A stretch of DNA of 64,000 bases from Margaritifera margaritifera (taxonomy: Eukaryota; Mollusca; Bivalvia; Unionida; Margaritiferidae), in the NCBI GenBank assembly GCA_029931535.1, contig JAQPZY010000964.1:62001-126000 (forward strand). The letters are read 5' to 3'. Each line of letters starts with the position of its first letter. Position 1 is the stretch's first letter. The position numbers and the translations under genes were made by a program. Positions 23,101-35,100 of the stretch are shown here, one piece after another. The notes under the pieces were generated by a model. It did not search any database and had not been told where the DNA came from. It saw only the letters and a list, made by a program, of their open reading frames with translations.

Positions 23101-26100
23101 AGATATCATAAGAAGTCTTTTAGTGAAAACCCCATGTCAATATGACTATTGATTCATGAGGAGTTGAGATAAAATTTTCAAGATGGATGCCATGGAGGTC
23201 ATATTTGATGTCAGATTGGTATCTTTTTATTTAGGACCAAATAAACATCATAAGAAGTTTTTATTGGTCCAACCTCAGGTTGATATCAGAATCTGTTCAT
23301 CAGAAGCAGTGATAAGATTTTAAAAATGTCCACCATGGATTTCTGTGGGACACCATTTTCATTTAGGACCAATTAGAGATCATAAATAGTCATTTTGTGT
23401 AAACCCCATGTCAATATGACCATCTATTCAGGAGGAGTCACAATAACAAGATTATAAATATAAAGTTAACTTTGAAAGCTTCAACCAGGTGTAAAGACTA
23501 CTGATTAGCCTATTGTTTACACTGCATGTACCATGCTTTGTTTACTTTGTGTATGACTTTGGCTATTTCTGGTATGTTGGTTGATTGACCTCAGAACTGG
23601 TATTTGTCAGCTACCTGACCCTTTTATAATCGTGTTATTGTGACTCCTCCTGGTAATATAGTGCCAGTGTTTGTGCAGATCAAAGGAGATTATGTTTTTT
23701 TACTGATCATCTGACTTCTCTCATATTTACTGGCTAGTAACATTTTATCAAATCATAAAAATTTACGTAAGAGTGCAAATTCATATGATGAAACAAAATT
23801 AGTTTAAACACAGAATAAATATCAACAGAACCAAGACCATTAGATCATTATTGAATCATAAAATTGACACTAATCAATGTAATCATTATGTTATAGCTAA
23901 GGGGACATAACTGACTGCATCTCATTTTTAGGTGAAATTTGAGATCCCCAGTAAACTGAAAAACCCTCAAACCAAAACCTTCACTTGGCCCCAAGGAATT
24001 TTGATCTTGAAAGGTTTCGCTCTATATACTCTGTGTGCATGTTAACCTACTCAATTCTCTTTTTGTTCATTTTCCAGTAAGAGCAGGCATTACTGTTCCT
24101 CAGTACAAGGTTAGCCATGTCACCTGACATAGCTCGCAGGGTTCCATTTTCTATCATGCTGATGTAGTTCTTTGCTAGGGGATTTCCAACACGCTTTCCT
24201 TTCCCATCCTGAAAAGAAAATTCAATACATTTTCTACCTTACAGTTTCACTGCTTGTGACCTTGATCTTCAACCTTTTGACTCTTTGACTGACAAATTCC
24301 TGGATTAGCGATATCACCTAATCAACTTATACATAAACTGACTATATTTTATTGATGAAATCTAATGAAAGTAAGCAAAATTTGATACAGGAGAGTTGAC
24401 AACACCAATTTAAATGGTATGAGACTTATTAGTGGTTTACTGAAATCCTGTTTGTTATTTCTGCCGCTAGCCTGCAGTCTAAGGTCTAAAATTAACAACT
24501 TTATTAAGTGCTTTGCACAGCATACATGTGGCAACAATTATCAATGCTCTAATTGCAACACCCATTCTGAACAAACAATACTTTTGTTAAGGCAAAGATG
24601 TAATGAAGAATATTCATTTTACTGACCATCATCTCTTTCTTTTTTTCAAATGATCTGGAATTCAAAAACTTTGTTCTAAAATGACTGCGCAAACTCCAAA
24701 ATCTCAAGCTTCATCCACGGTCATGTTCACAAAGAAGCTTGAATTTGATGAATTACTGCAATATCAAGTGACTGCCTATCTCAACAAGAGGCCTAAGTGG
24801 GCCCGATATAGCTCGCCTTCGTAGTTGACATATATCAGCTTGAGAATCCTTGAGATTAGCATCATATGTAAAAAAAAAAAAAGTAAAATACATATATGTC
24901 AGGATGATTTCTGTCAAATCTGACCCAATTCTGTGAAGCAGACATTGAGAAGAAGTTGTTTCAAGGGTTTTTTTTTTTTTTAGCAACAGCAGCCACATTA
25001 GAGTGTGGATTGGTATCATCTGAACAAATCTGAAAGATCTTCATACCAGGATACTTTCTGTTAAATTTGGTCATATTCTTTTGAGTGAGTTTTGTGAAGT
25101 CATTTAAAGGTTTTTCTTTTTTTTTTTTTAGTAATGGTGGCCATATCTGATGGTGGATCAGCATCATTTGAACAAATCTGAAAAAGCTTCATGCCAAGAT
25201 GCTATCTGTCATTTAAACGTTTTGTATTTTTATTAATGGTGGCCATATCTGATAGTGGATCAGCATAATGTCAGTATTCTTTCCCTCATATCTGGTTAAA
25301 TTTTGTCAGTGGTTTTTGAGAAGTCATTTAAATGTTTTATATTTTTTTAGTAATAGCGACTATAGTTGAAGGCAGATCAGCATAATTTGAGCAAATTTGA
25401 AAGATCGCCATGCCAGGATGCTTTCTGTTGAATTTTATCAAATTCTGTTGAGGGGTTTTGAGAAGAAGTCATTAAAATGTTTTTTTGTTATAGTTTTACT
25501 ATTGATGGAAATATCTGATGGTGGATTGGCATCATTTTAACAAATTTGAAAGAATTTCATGCCAGGATGCTTTCCACCTGAAGTGGTTAAATTATGCTCA
25601 GTGTTTTGTTTTTTTTAAGAAGAATTCATTTCAAAAAAAGTTTTTTTTAACAGTAGCCATAATTGATGATGGATCACCATCATTTGAATAAATACCATCA
25701 TGCATTGTATCAAATTTGGTCAAATCCTGTTCAGCAATTTTTGAATTTTTTTTCAAGGTTTTCTGTTTTTGTAATGGTGGCCATATTTAATGTCAGATCA
25801 ACATCATTTGAACACATTTGTAAGACCTTCATGCCAGGATGCTTGCGTTCTTATTTGCACGCATTCTGTTGAGATGTTTTTGATAAGAGGTTGTTTAAAA
25901 GGTTTTCTTTTTCTAGTATTGGATAGTGGATTGACATCATTTGAACAAGTCTGAAAGTCATTCAAGGGTTTTTCCATTTTTAATAATGGTGGTAATATTT
26001 CATGCTGGATCAGCATCTTTTGAACCTATTTGATAGACATTCATACCAGGATGCTTTCTATCAGATTGGTAAAATTTTGTTGAGTGGTTTTTGAGAAGCT

Positions 26101-29100
26101 GTAAAAAGCAATTGTGACTGGACGATGGACAAAGAACCATACCATAGATTCGCTTGGACTTACAGGATTTGTAAAGTCCTGAAGCTTGAAAATCAGTTAC
26201 ACACTGCATGAAAGGTCGAAGCAAAGTGAATCTTGTAAAATATTATGTACATTATTATAATGACAAATAGTTATACAAATAATAATGAATTTAAACAAAT
26301 ATATTGTAACCATTGTTCATATATGTCAATAAAGCACACAAGAAGGGCACATGAATACGTAAGTAGTTTCTTTCTGGTTATGAACTAACGTATATACTTT
26401 ATTATAAGTCAACTCAATTATAAGTCGACCACCGCTTTTTCAGGCTGCAAAAAACTAATTTCTCTTTGACCCTCCTATAAGTCAGGGTGTATTTTGCAAG
26501 TCAGATTCATCTGAAGGGGTGACTTGTCGACTGTGAGTCAGAGTTGCATCTTGGAAAAATAAACAAGCCAAACTGGATGGATAGATAGATAGACAGGAAA
26601 AATAAAGACAAAACCAGTGTAAAATACAATTATTGAGTGTAATATGTCACAAATAAATTGATAACTTACATTTTGTTCATCTTCATGTCATAAAATCCAT
26701 AATAATTGACATTTTAAATCCATTTATGTGATAAATCCATGAATTCTATTAAAGTTCACATACTGGTATAAAAATAGTTGCCCAGTATGATCCAATTAAC
26801 AATATCCCATAATATGCTAATTCCACATGTCTTACAAGCAAACAATGAAAGTCGAGTCCATGCTTTTGTGATTCATAGTATCCTATAAACGTCACTTCCT
26901 AATGTTATCTGATATCATCTGACTCCGATTCCTTGTCTTTACTGTCATCTGCAGGTGCTTACGTGGAGACTGAGCTTGGGGTCTGTAAGTGACACCTTGA
27001 TCATACAGTCTGTGAAATCAATCAATGGATGCCAACTGAATAGGTGTCAATTGTGCGACAAGATCACAGGGAGTTCAAATAACCACCTTCTTTTATTTGG
27101 CACTGAACAAGTATCAAATTCATGGTTTGATCAAAGGGTTGTCATGTAGGAAAGCAAAGAGGGTGCTAAGGGATTAAGGTCAAACATGCACAGGGAGTTG
27201 TTGGACTCTACTTGGCACTAAACAAGTATTAAATCTGCGGCTCAATCAAAAGGATTATCAACTTGAAAACAGAGTGAGTGCTGCCTCTACAAGCCAAGGG
27301 CTTATTGGACCACGTGCACTGGCAGATAACTTGGGAAATATCACTTGCGAATTAGATCTGGCTGATGGAAAAGTTAAATATAAATAAAATCAAAACTGGT
27401 ACTGCATCAAATAAAAACTGTTTATGCTGCAAAACACAAAATATAATACAAATACAGATTGTTTGGACTTGCACAAAAATGGAAGCTATATACTTACTAG
27501 TAAACACCCATGGTAGATAACAATGATGGACAGTTCACTTTGCGGTCGGTAATATTTAATTTACCAGTAATATTTTCAAATTATTAAAATCGAAATAACT
27601 GTAGATACAAGTATTGTGTAATGAATACTGTCATGAAATGGATAAACACAGTGAATACCATATATGCATTTATGAATGGGAACAGGGGATGAAAATGTAA
27701 AAATATTTGAATTGACAGTGTTTGTATGTACTGCAAACTTCTAGAGTTTCCAATACTACCTCTAGATTTATCAAATTTTTTGTATGTTGCACTTATAAGA
27801 TGACCCTACTCTGATGAATCAAATTTTCAATAAAAAAACATTGACTTGTAAGCAAGTATATACAGTATTAACTTTTAGTTTTCTGTGTCACATGATTAAA
27901 TTTTAACCAGTCTAAATGTTTGTTACTAAGGCTTGGCAAATTTATTAATTATAATAGCATGGACATGTTGGTGGTCAGATATGCACTGTTTTCATTCAGG
28001 ACCAATTATATATTTTAAGTGAATTTTTGGTGAAAATCCCATGCCAATGATGTCATTCATTCTAGAGGAGTAGTGATAAGATTTTTTAGGTCACTGGTAT
28101 GGTTTCCATGTTGGAGGTCAAATCAGCACCATTTTCATTCAGCTGCATATTGATATAGTGTTTTGGAGAAAATCCCATGTTGATACAAACATCCATTAAG
28201 GGAAGTAGCCATAAGCCTTTTAAGATGCCCACCAAAGAAGACATTTTGGAGGTAAGATTATTATCATTTTAATATAGGACCAACTATAAAACCCATGTTG
28301 ATACACCCATCTGTTAAAAGGGGTAGCATTAACAAGATTTTCATTATGGCTGCTGTTGTGGCGATATTGGGAGGTCATATGGCATCTTTTTTCATTTAGG
28401 ATGATGTACATGTCCTATGAAGTCTTTAAGTGAAAACACCATGTTTATATGACCATCCATTCAGGATGAGTAACTATAAAAAGATTTCCATGATAGCTGC
28501 AATGGTAGCCGTGTTGCACATCAGATCAGTACCAGTTTCATCTAGGACGATCTTAATGTCATAAGCAGTCTTTTGTGAAAACATCAGTTCAGGAGAAGCT
28601 GCAATAACACATTTTTAACCACAAGGATTGTATTTTCAGATTGTTTTTGCTATTGTTTCATAAGTCTGTAATTTAAAATTGTTTTAGTAACCTTTTCCTG
28701 GTAAAATTGTAATGATAGGCAGGTCTGCCATGGTGACCATGTTGGATGTCAAATCGGCGCCATTTTCATGTAGGACCATTGACATGTTATAAGAAGTCTT
28801 TAAGTGAAGATCCTATGTTGATATGACCATTCATCCAGGAGAAGCAGTGATAACAAGATTTTTAAGATGGCCACCATAGCAGCCATTTTGGACATCAGAT
28901 TGACACCATTTTCAGTGTGGACCATCCACATGTCTTAAGACGTCTTTTAGTAAAACCCCTTTTCGATATGACCATATGTTCTGGAGGTGTAGTAATAACA
29001 AGATTTACAAAGTGAATGCCATGGTGGCCATACTGAATGTTGGTGGCCATACTTAATGTCTGAGGGGCACTAGTAGAGCTGAAAAGGAACAGGATGTCAG

Positions 29101-32100
29101 AGCCTAGCATATATGATTCAAAGAAATGTGTTTTTCATTCATCAGTCAAATTCTTGAGCTACAGCCCTCCATCCACCCACCATCCTGTTTCCATCTACCT
29201 TGTGAGGGATCTTGAAAAACCAACAGCCCGGAATTTCCTCATCTTTGTAAGGACCATCTCCAATGTGGTTAGGTTCCTTCTCTTCCTTCTTGGAAAACTA
29301 AAATACATAACAGTAAGAAAAAGTTTTAATCTTCATATGGGGACAAACATCCAAACTGCAGTAGGTTCCATAGAATACCATGTCTCTCCTGCCAAGTGTA
29401 CACTAATGTCCTCCCTATTTTCAACTTTCAAAGATTTTAACACAAAATTTCTATGTTGACATCGCCATTGCAACTGTTCATGTTTCAAAACTCATACCTA
29501 TGACTAAAACTCATACCTATGAAAAAAAACTCATACCCACGTCTCCAGCCTCATAACTGTATCTCAAACCTCATACCTATGAATAAAAACTCATACCTAT
29601 GTCTCAAACCTCATACCTGTATCTCAAACATCATACCTATGACTCAAACTCATACCAATGTCTCATAACTCATACCTATGTCTCAAACCTCATACCTGTA
29701 TCTCAAACATCATACCTATGACTCAAACTCGTACCAATGTCTCATAACTCATACCTATGTCTCACTTTCTACTGAGACAAGCAAACCCTCCATAATAGTA
29801 AATACAGCTTAATATCATTAATCCATCACAAGCCATTGCATTAATTTTTGATAAAGTCAACAACTGAATATCCAATTCACAGTTTCTGTCATTCACCGAG
29901 TCTCTTCAATACCTTAATTTTGGGCTTGACTTTCATTCCCGTTGCCTTCCAATGTCGTCTTGATTCATCTGAGTCCATTCCATCTGAATTGATCTTGGAG
30001 TTCACAAAATCCTCGTACTGCCGTGCTGTCATTCCTCCATATTCATCCACTCCTAACTCTACTCCCAGTAACTTGTGCACAACCCTATAGGACAAACCAA
30101 ACACAAGCATTTCCAGTCAATTTACTCTTTATAATTAAACATGAGATGAAGATGATGATGATGATGAAAATAGCAAAAACAAAAACCATGATGATAATAA
30201 AAAGATGATCATCAAGCAAACCAACTATCCTATGGTGAATCACTCACCAACTTTCTCTCTCTCTCACTGCTAGTTTATATTTCAAAACCCAACTGCAAAA
30301 ACTAAAACCATTTTCATTATTCCTTAATATTCAGTACTGATAAACAATTTATAATTACTGTTTTCTTTCTCTCCTAGCATAAGTTGCTTTAAAGAGGAAG
30401 ACTTTAAAAACATCAGTGGGTTGGCAACTATTAAAACAAAGTGGATGCGTCCTTTACAAGCTAAGGGATTAAGGTCAGATGTGCATAGGGAGTTGTAGGA
30501 CTCTACTTGGCACTAAACAAGTATCAAATTTGTGGCATGATCAAAGAATTGTTAACTGCTGCCTTTACAAGCCAAGTCTGATCAGACCACATGCAGTGTT
30601 TATACAGCAAAACACAAAATATAATACAAATACGGGTTGTTTGGACTTGCATGAAAATGGAAGCAATATACTTGCTAGTAAACAGCGAGTTAGCCTTATC
30701 CATTTATAGTGTGGGTAAGTTAGCCTTATCCATTTATAGCATGGGTGAGTTAGCCTGATCGATTAATGGCATCAATGAGTTAGCCTGATCCATTTATAGC
30801 GTGGGGGAATTAAGCTGTTAACTTTTGTCTCTAAGAAAATTTATTCCATTTCAGGATGAAGTAATTTTGTCTTTTGATTAAATAGTACCAAGAATTGCAC
30901 AAAAACCCTATGCAGGTAAATCCTTCCAAACAAATAAAAACATGAAGAAAATGGATTTCTATTCTTCTTGCTTCAAGCCTACCTGGTCTGATACTTCTGA
31001 GATGGCGAATCCAAGAAGATTCCTTTGCTCTTCTGGCTTTGAAGTTCCAATTTTGATTGTGGGCAGTACCAAACAGGAAATGTCCTTAAATTGTTAGCCA
31101 GGGAAAAAAAGTGTTCTGCAATGCAGCTTTTAAGCAAATTTGTTGGTTTGTCAGTTAGATTTAAGCAGATTCATCATCCTGTTCAGTTTTTTGGTCTCCC
31201 CCACATATATATCCTGAAATCACTGTATTTGCCACACATATTCAGCAGATTAAAGGCTTTGACCAGCACATACTATGAGCAACTGGACATCGATCATAGG
31301 ATATCTCCAATATCATTATATCAAGTTGTGTTTGATTTGTTTATCCATTAAACTGCCAAATAAACACCTTAGCAAAGTAAAATTTAAAGGTGACTAGGTC
31401 TAGTATACTGATTGTTTCTTTGTCAGACAATCAATAAAGGTGTTACTGATTAAGCTTAATTCAAAGGTGACTAGGTCTAGTTTACACATTTTGTGCCAGA
31501 TAATCAAGAATGGTGTCGCCAACTAAGCTTATTTGGTCATTATGTTTTCCCTATTATTTCATCTGACTTTTATTATCATCCTCCTACTCTTATTTGGGGA
31601 CCTGATTAAATAAAACTTCACCATCCGATTTTACTGGAATGCCTGTCAATAAGGTGTTATGTATTTTTGAGGAAGACAGCTTGTTGTCAATTAATAATTG
31701 ATTTGTAAAAACAGTTGTGGAATAAACTACTACTGTTGGGTGAAATTCTATTGTATAGTTTTCTGAAAGATAAAGTGATTTTTATAAATAATTAGTCTGA
31801 GAAGAAACCACATACTACTCACAAAGGGTTAACTCACTCTGTTAGGATAACAACACTGCCATAACGATGTAAATTTGGTGGTAAAGTGCCACCTGAAGAA
31901 AACCATATACTCTGATAACTGAGTCGCACTCAATTTAGATTGCATTTGCTGTGATCTTTTCTCAACAATGGCTTAAGTGCAAAATGGAAAGATTTTGCCC
32001 AATACATTGAGGGAAAAAGTAAGGAATTATTTACTAGCAATGATGTTACAAGGTAGCACATGGCAGGCATCACAACATACCAATAATGTCACACTGAAGA

Positions 32101-35100
32101 ACTTCTAAGCTTCCAAACACAATCAGGTTCTTTTTTGCCTTATTTTGTTAGGATTTTAATGTGTTAATAGATATAAGGTAGGGTCCAGTCAATGTGCTCA
32201 TGTATTATTGTGCAAAATATTGGTGTACTAAGATTAAGATGACCCTGGGCTCAAAACAGTCTTCCAGCAGCAATATATTCTAAAAAAATATGAACTGCAA
32301 GGAGTGAGAGGAACCAGTTAATCATGGAAGGAAAATACTAACACTATAGCAGCAGCAAATCCAGAACTGAAAATGACACATTTTCCAGTAGATTTAATAA
32401 TTATGTATATCAATGATTTCTTTATTTCAAAAATATATGGCTGCCATGTTAATTTTCATCATTTGGTTATCTCAACATTATCTAACATTATTTGTAGTCA
32501 AGACAAGTTTGTTAAGTGTGGACAACTATTGATATACTAGAATTTTAATACTAAGAAACTGTGTGACAGAAATTTTATGTCAACTTTATCAAGCTGTTTT
32601 CTGGTGATGTTCCACCAGAAAAAAATCTACTTTCTAAAAAAATGTAGCTTATATAAAACAAATTTTGGATCCAATATTTTAAGGACTTGACCCTCTTAAT
32701 GTTTCCATTTATTTTTAAATACTTTTACAGAATTTTGGCATCTTTTACCTTTTATCATGTAAGAGAAAATACTTACTTTTATTTGGATTATGATTTTAGC
32801 AATATTTAACTCTTTTAAGATTTTTGCCATTTATTGTGAAGGACTACATATTTATGTTTAACTATAAGGGTTTATCTTCCTTAAGTTTTTTAAAACAATT
32901 TCCCTTATATTTTTTTAAACTACTCCTTTATCCAGAACCATACAAAAAGAATTCTGCTGATATGCAAATAAAACCTTATACTTATATTCATACAATTACA
33001 CTGGGCAGAAATCTGGGGATTTGGTAATGCATCTGGCATTGACAGAATACATAAATATTGCTATAAATATATACTGAAACTTACAAAAATCTACTGCAAA
33101 CAGTTTGCTAAGGGTGAATTGACCTCTCCGCAAACTTTGATTGAAAGCTTCTATTAGCCAATCAAATTGGGAATTTTTAATTCAGTGCATGCATGCTTAC
33201 ACTGTCCGCCATTACTTTAGACAAGCTACGCTCTATCGGTTGTCTAAGTAAACAAACTTATCAATCGTTTTTTTTTTATTGTGTGTTATTCAGCCATGTC
33301 AACTTTTGTAACTGACAAGTGGGATTTGCAAATGGTAAAGAGGTTTGTAACAGCAATGACCAATATCCTGAATGATTAGAAAATTGTGTTAAATTTGTGC
33401 CTTTTCGTAAGACAAAAACAACAAACTTATAGAAATGTCTGAGATGGATTAAACGATGTGGAAGGCCTCACGAATATTTAAACCCATCAAAAATCAACTC
33501 AAATAAATACATTTGTACAAAGTAAAACCTAACGATATATATTTACATGCAGTTTATAAATATCCTTATTGTTAATTAATTTATACCCTTGTTGGATGCC
33601 CCTAGAAACCTTCAGAGGATCCCCATAAATCACTGATATTTGAGTGTCCAGATGTGATTTATCTTTTTATTACTTTTACACAGGATATGACACCTACATG
33701 CATTTCCAAGTACCCAGCAATGTTTTTATTTACTTGGCATAATGTTACATAATACCATGTAGTCTCAATGCTATTAAAAGATCATATGTCAAAGTATGGC
33801 ATACTTATGAGATCGAAGATACTGATTGCAGGTGTTCTAAATAGTGAATGAGCGAGAAAAATAAAGAAAATAAAAAGAGATAAATTTTCTATTTAATTAA
33901 AAAAATAAATTTATAAAATTTGTGGCATTTCAGCAAACATTCTATTCTAACAAGCCAATTCAGTCTACAATTATAAGGCAACAATTGAATTTACCATGGT
34001 TGACAGTTCATAAAGTTCAACAATTTGTATCATGGTTTCATACCTACAGAAACACTTACATTTTCTAATGTTTCATCCGTTAACAAAACATCATATAACT
34101 TACCCTGCCTGACAAGTACAGTGTGCAAGAGATATCTCTGTTGGCTTTATGTCAATGTGAATCATATGAGGCTTTTCATTCCTTTTCATACTACTGTGGC
34201 ACTTTGCAGATGTTAATATGATGTTGTCCTCATTCCAAAACACGTTTACATCATGAATATACCGTTCACTGAAATACTTGAACCCCTGTTTGCTTTTCAA
34301 TGATAAATCTATATCTCAAAAACTCATGAGAAAAATTTGTTGGAAGATCGGCCAATTTTGCATTGCGTTCTAGTGATGAACATGTCATATTTAAACATGT
34401 TTGTCTAAGGTAGCAACAAAAGAGTTATCTCCCATAAGATGGTGGAGCTACATACACTGTATGGAGAGGTCAATTAAGGAGAAACCAATTTTTGGAGTAA
34501 AATATGTTTCTTTGATAATACTTACCCAATCATAATACATTAGAAGTACCACCACTAACTTGCAAATCCAGCCCTCCCATGCTGTTTTTAGCAACAAAAT
34601 TGCTAAAAGTCATCTGCCCACCTAGGTGGAAGTCTGACAAGAGTGATCTCCCCTCAGATAGAAGGATTGGCACCAAATCCCAGACAGACTTGTTACTACT
34701 GGAGCAGATACGCACGCTGTGTCAGGTTTTAAAATGTCACCGCAGGAAGGTTGGGATGGTGTGCTGGTATTTTGATCAGGTAAGTATTATCAAAGAAACA
34801 TATTTAACTCCTATGACTGGTTTCTTCTTTAAATATGTTACTTGATCATAATATATTAGGACAGCGGTTCCCAACCTTTTTTGCTGTGACCCTAAATTGG
34901 CTACCAACAGGACCTCTTGACCCTCAGGCTTATGATATGATTTAAAATTTTCTTCTGATGACCTTCTGTGACCCTACTGAGGACACCCTGTCACACTGAT
35001 TTGGGTTGTGACCTGAGGTTCGGAACTGCTGCATTAGGAGAATAGGTAATAGGTGGAGTGAGTTACATTACTTTACGATGGAAAAAGCACAATCTTCAGT

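Larger units (their letters stand above)
20375..24050 (-). other. POLG intron between exons 10 and 11
   Basis: Contains the hairpin element (20495-20658), a smaller palindromic patch rich in TATTTTCAC / GTGAAAATA (21130-21195), a hAT relic (21890-22240) and a roughly 150-bp repeat array (22650-23470). 22260-22640 and 23480-24050 show nothing I recognise. Confidence 0.75.
24209..29198 (-). other. POLG intron between exons 9 and 10
   Basis: Holds the second array of the 148-bp family (24880-26110), a long TIR-bounded element (26388-27868) and the second array of the 150-bp family (27950-29075). 24210-24870 shows nothing recognised. Confidence 0.75.

Noticed and set aside
33120..33260. Possible promoter with CCAAT-like and GTCCGCCAT motifs
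   Set aside because: Isolated motifs in AT-rich intron DNA with no downstream exon on either strand; not enough to support a promoter.
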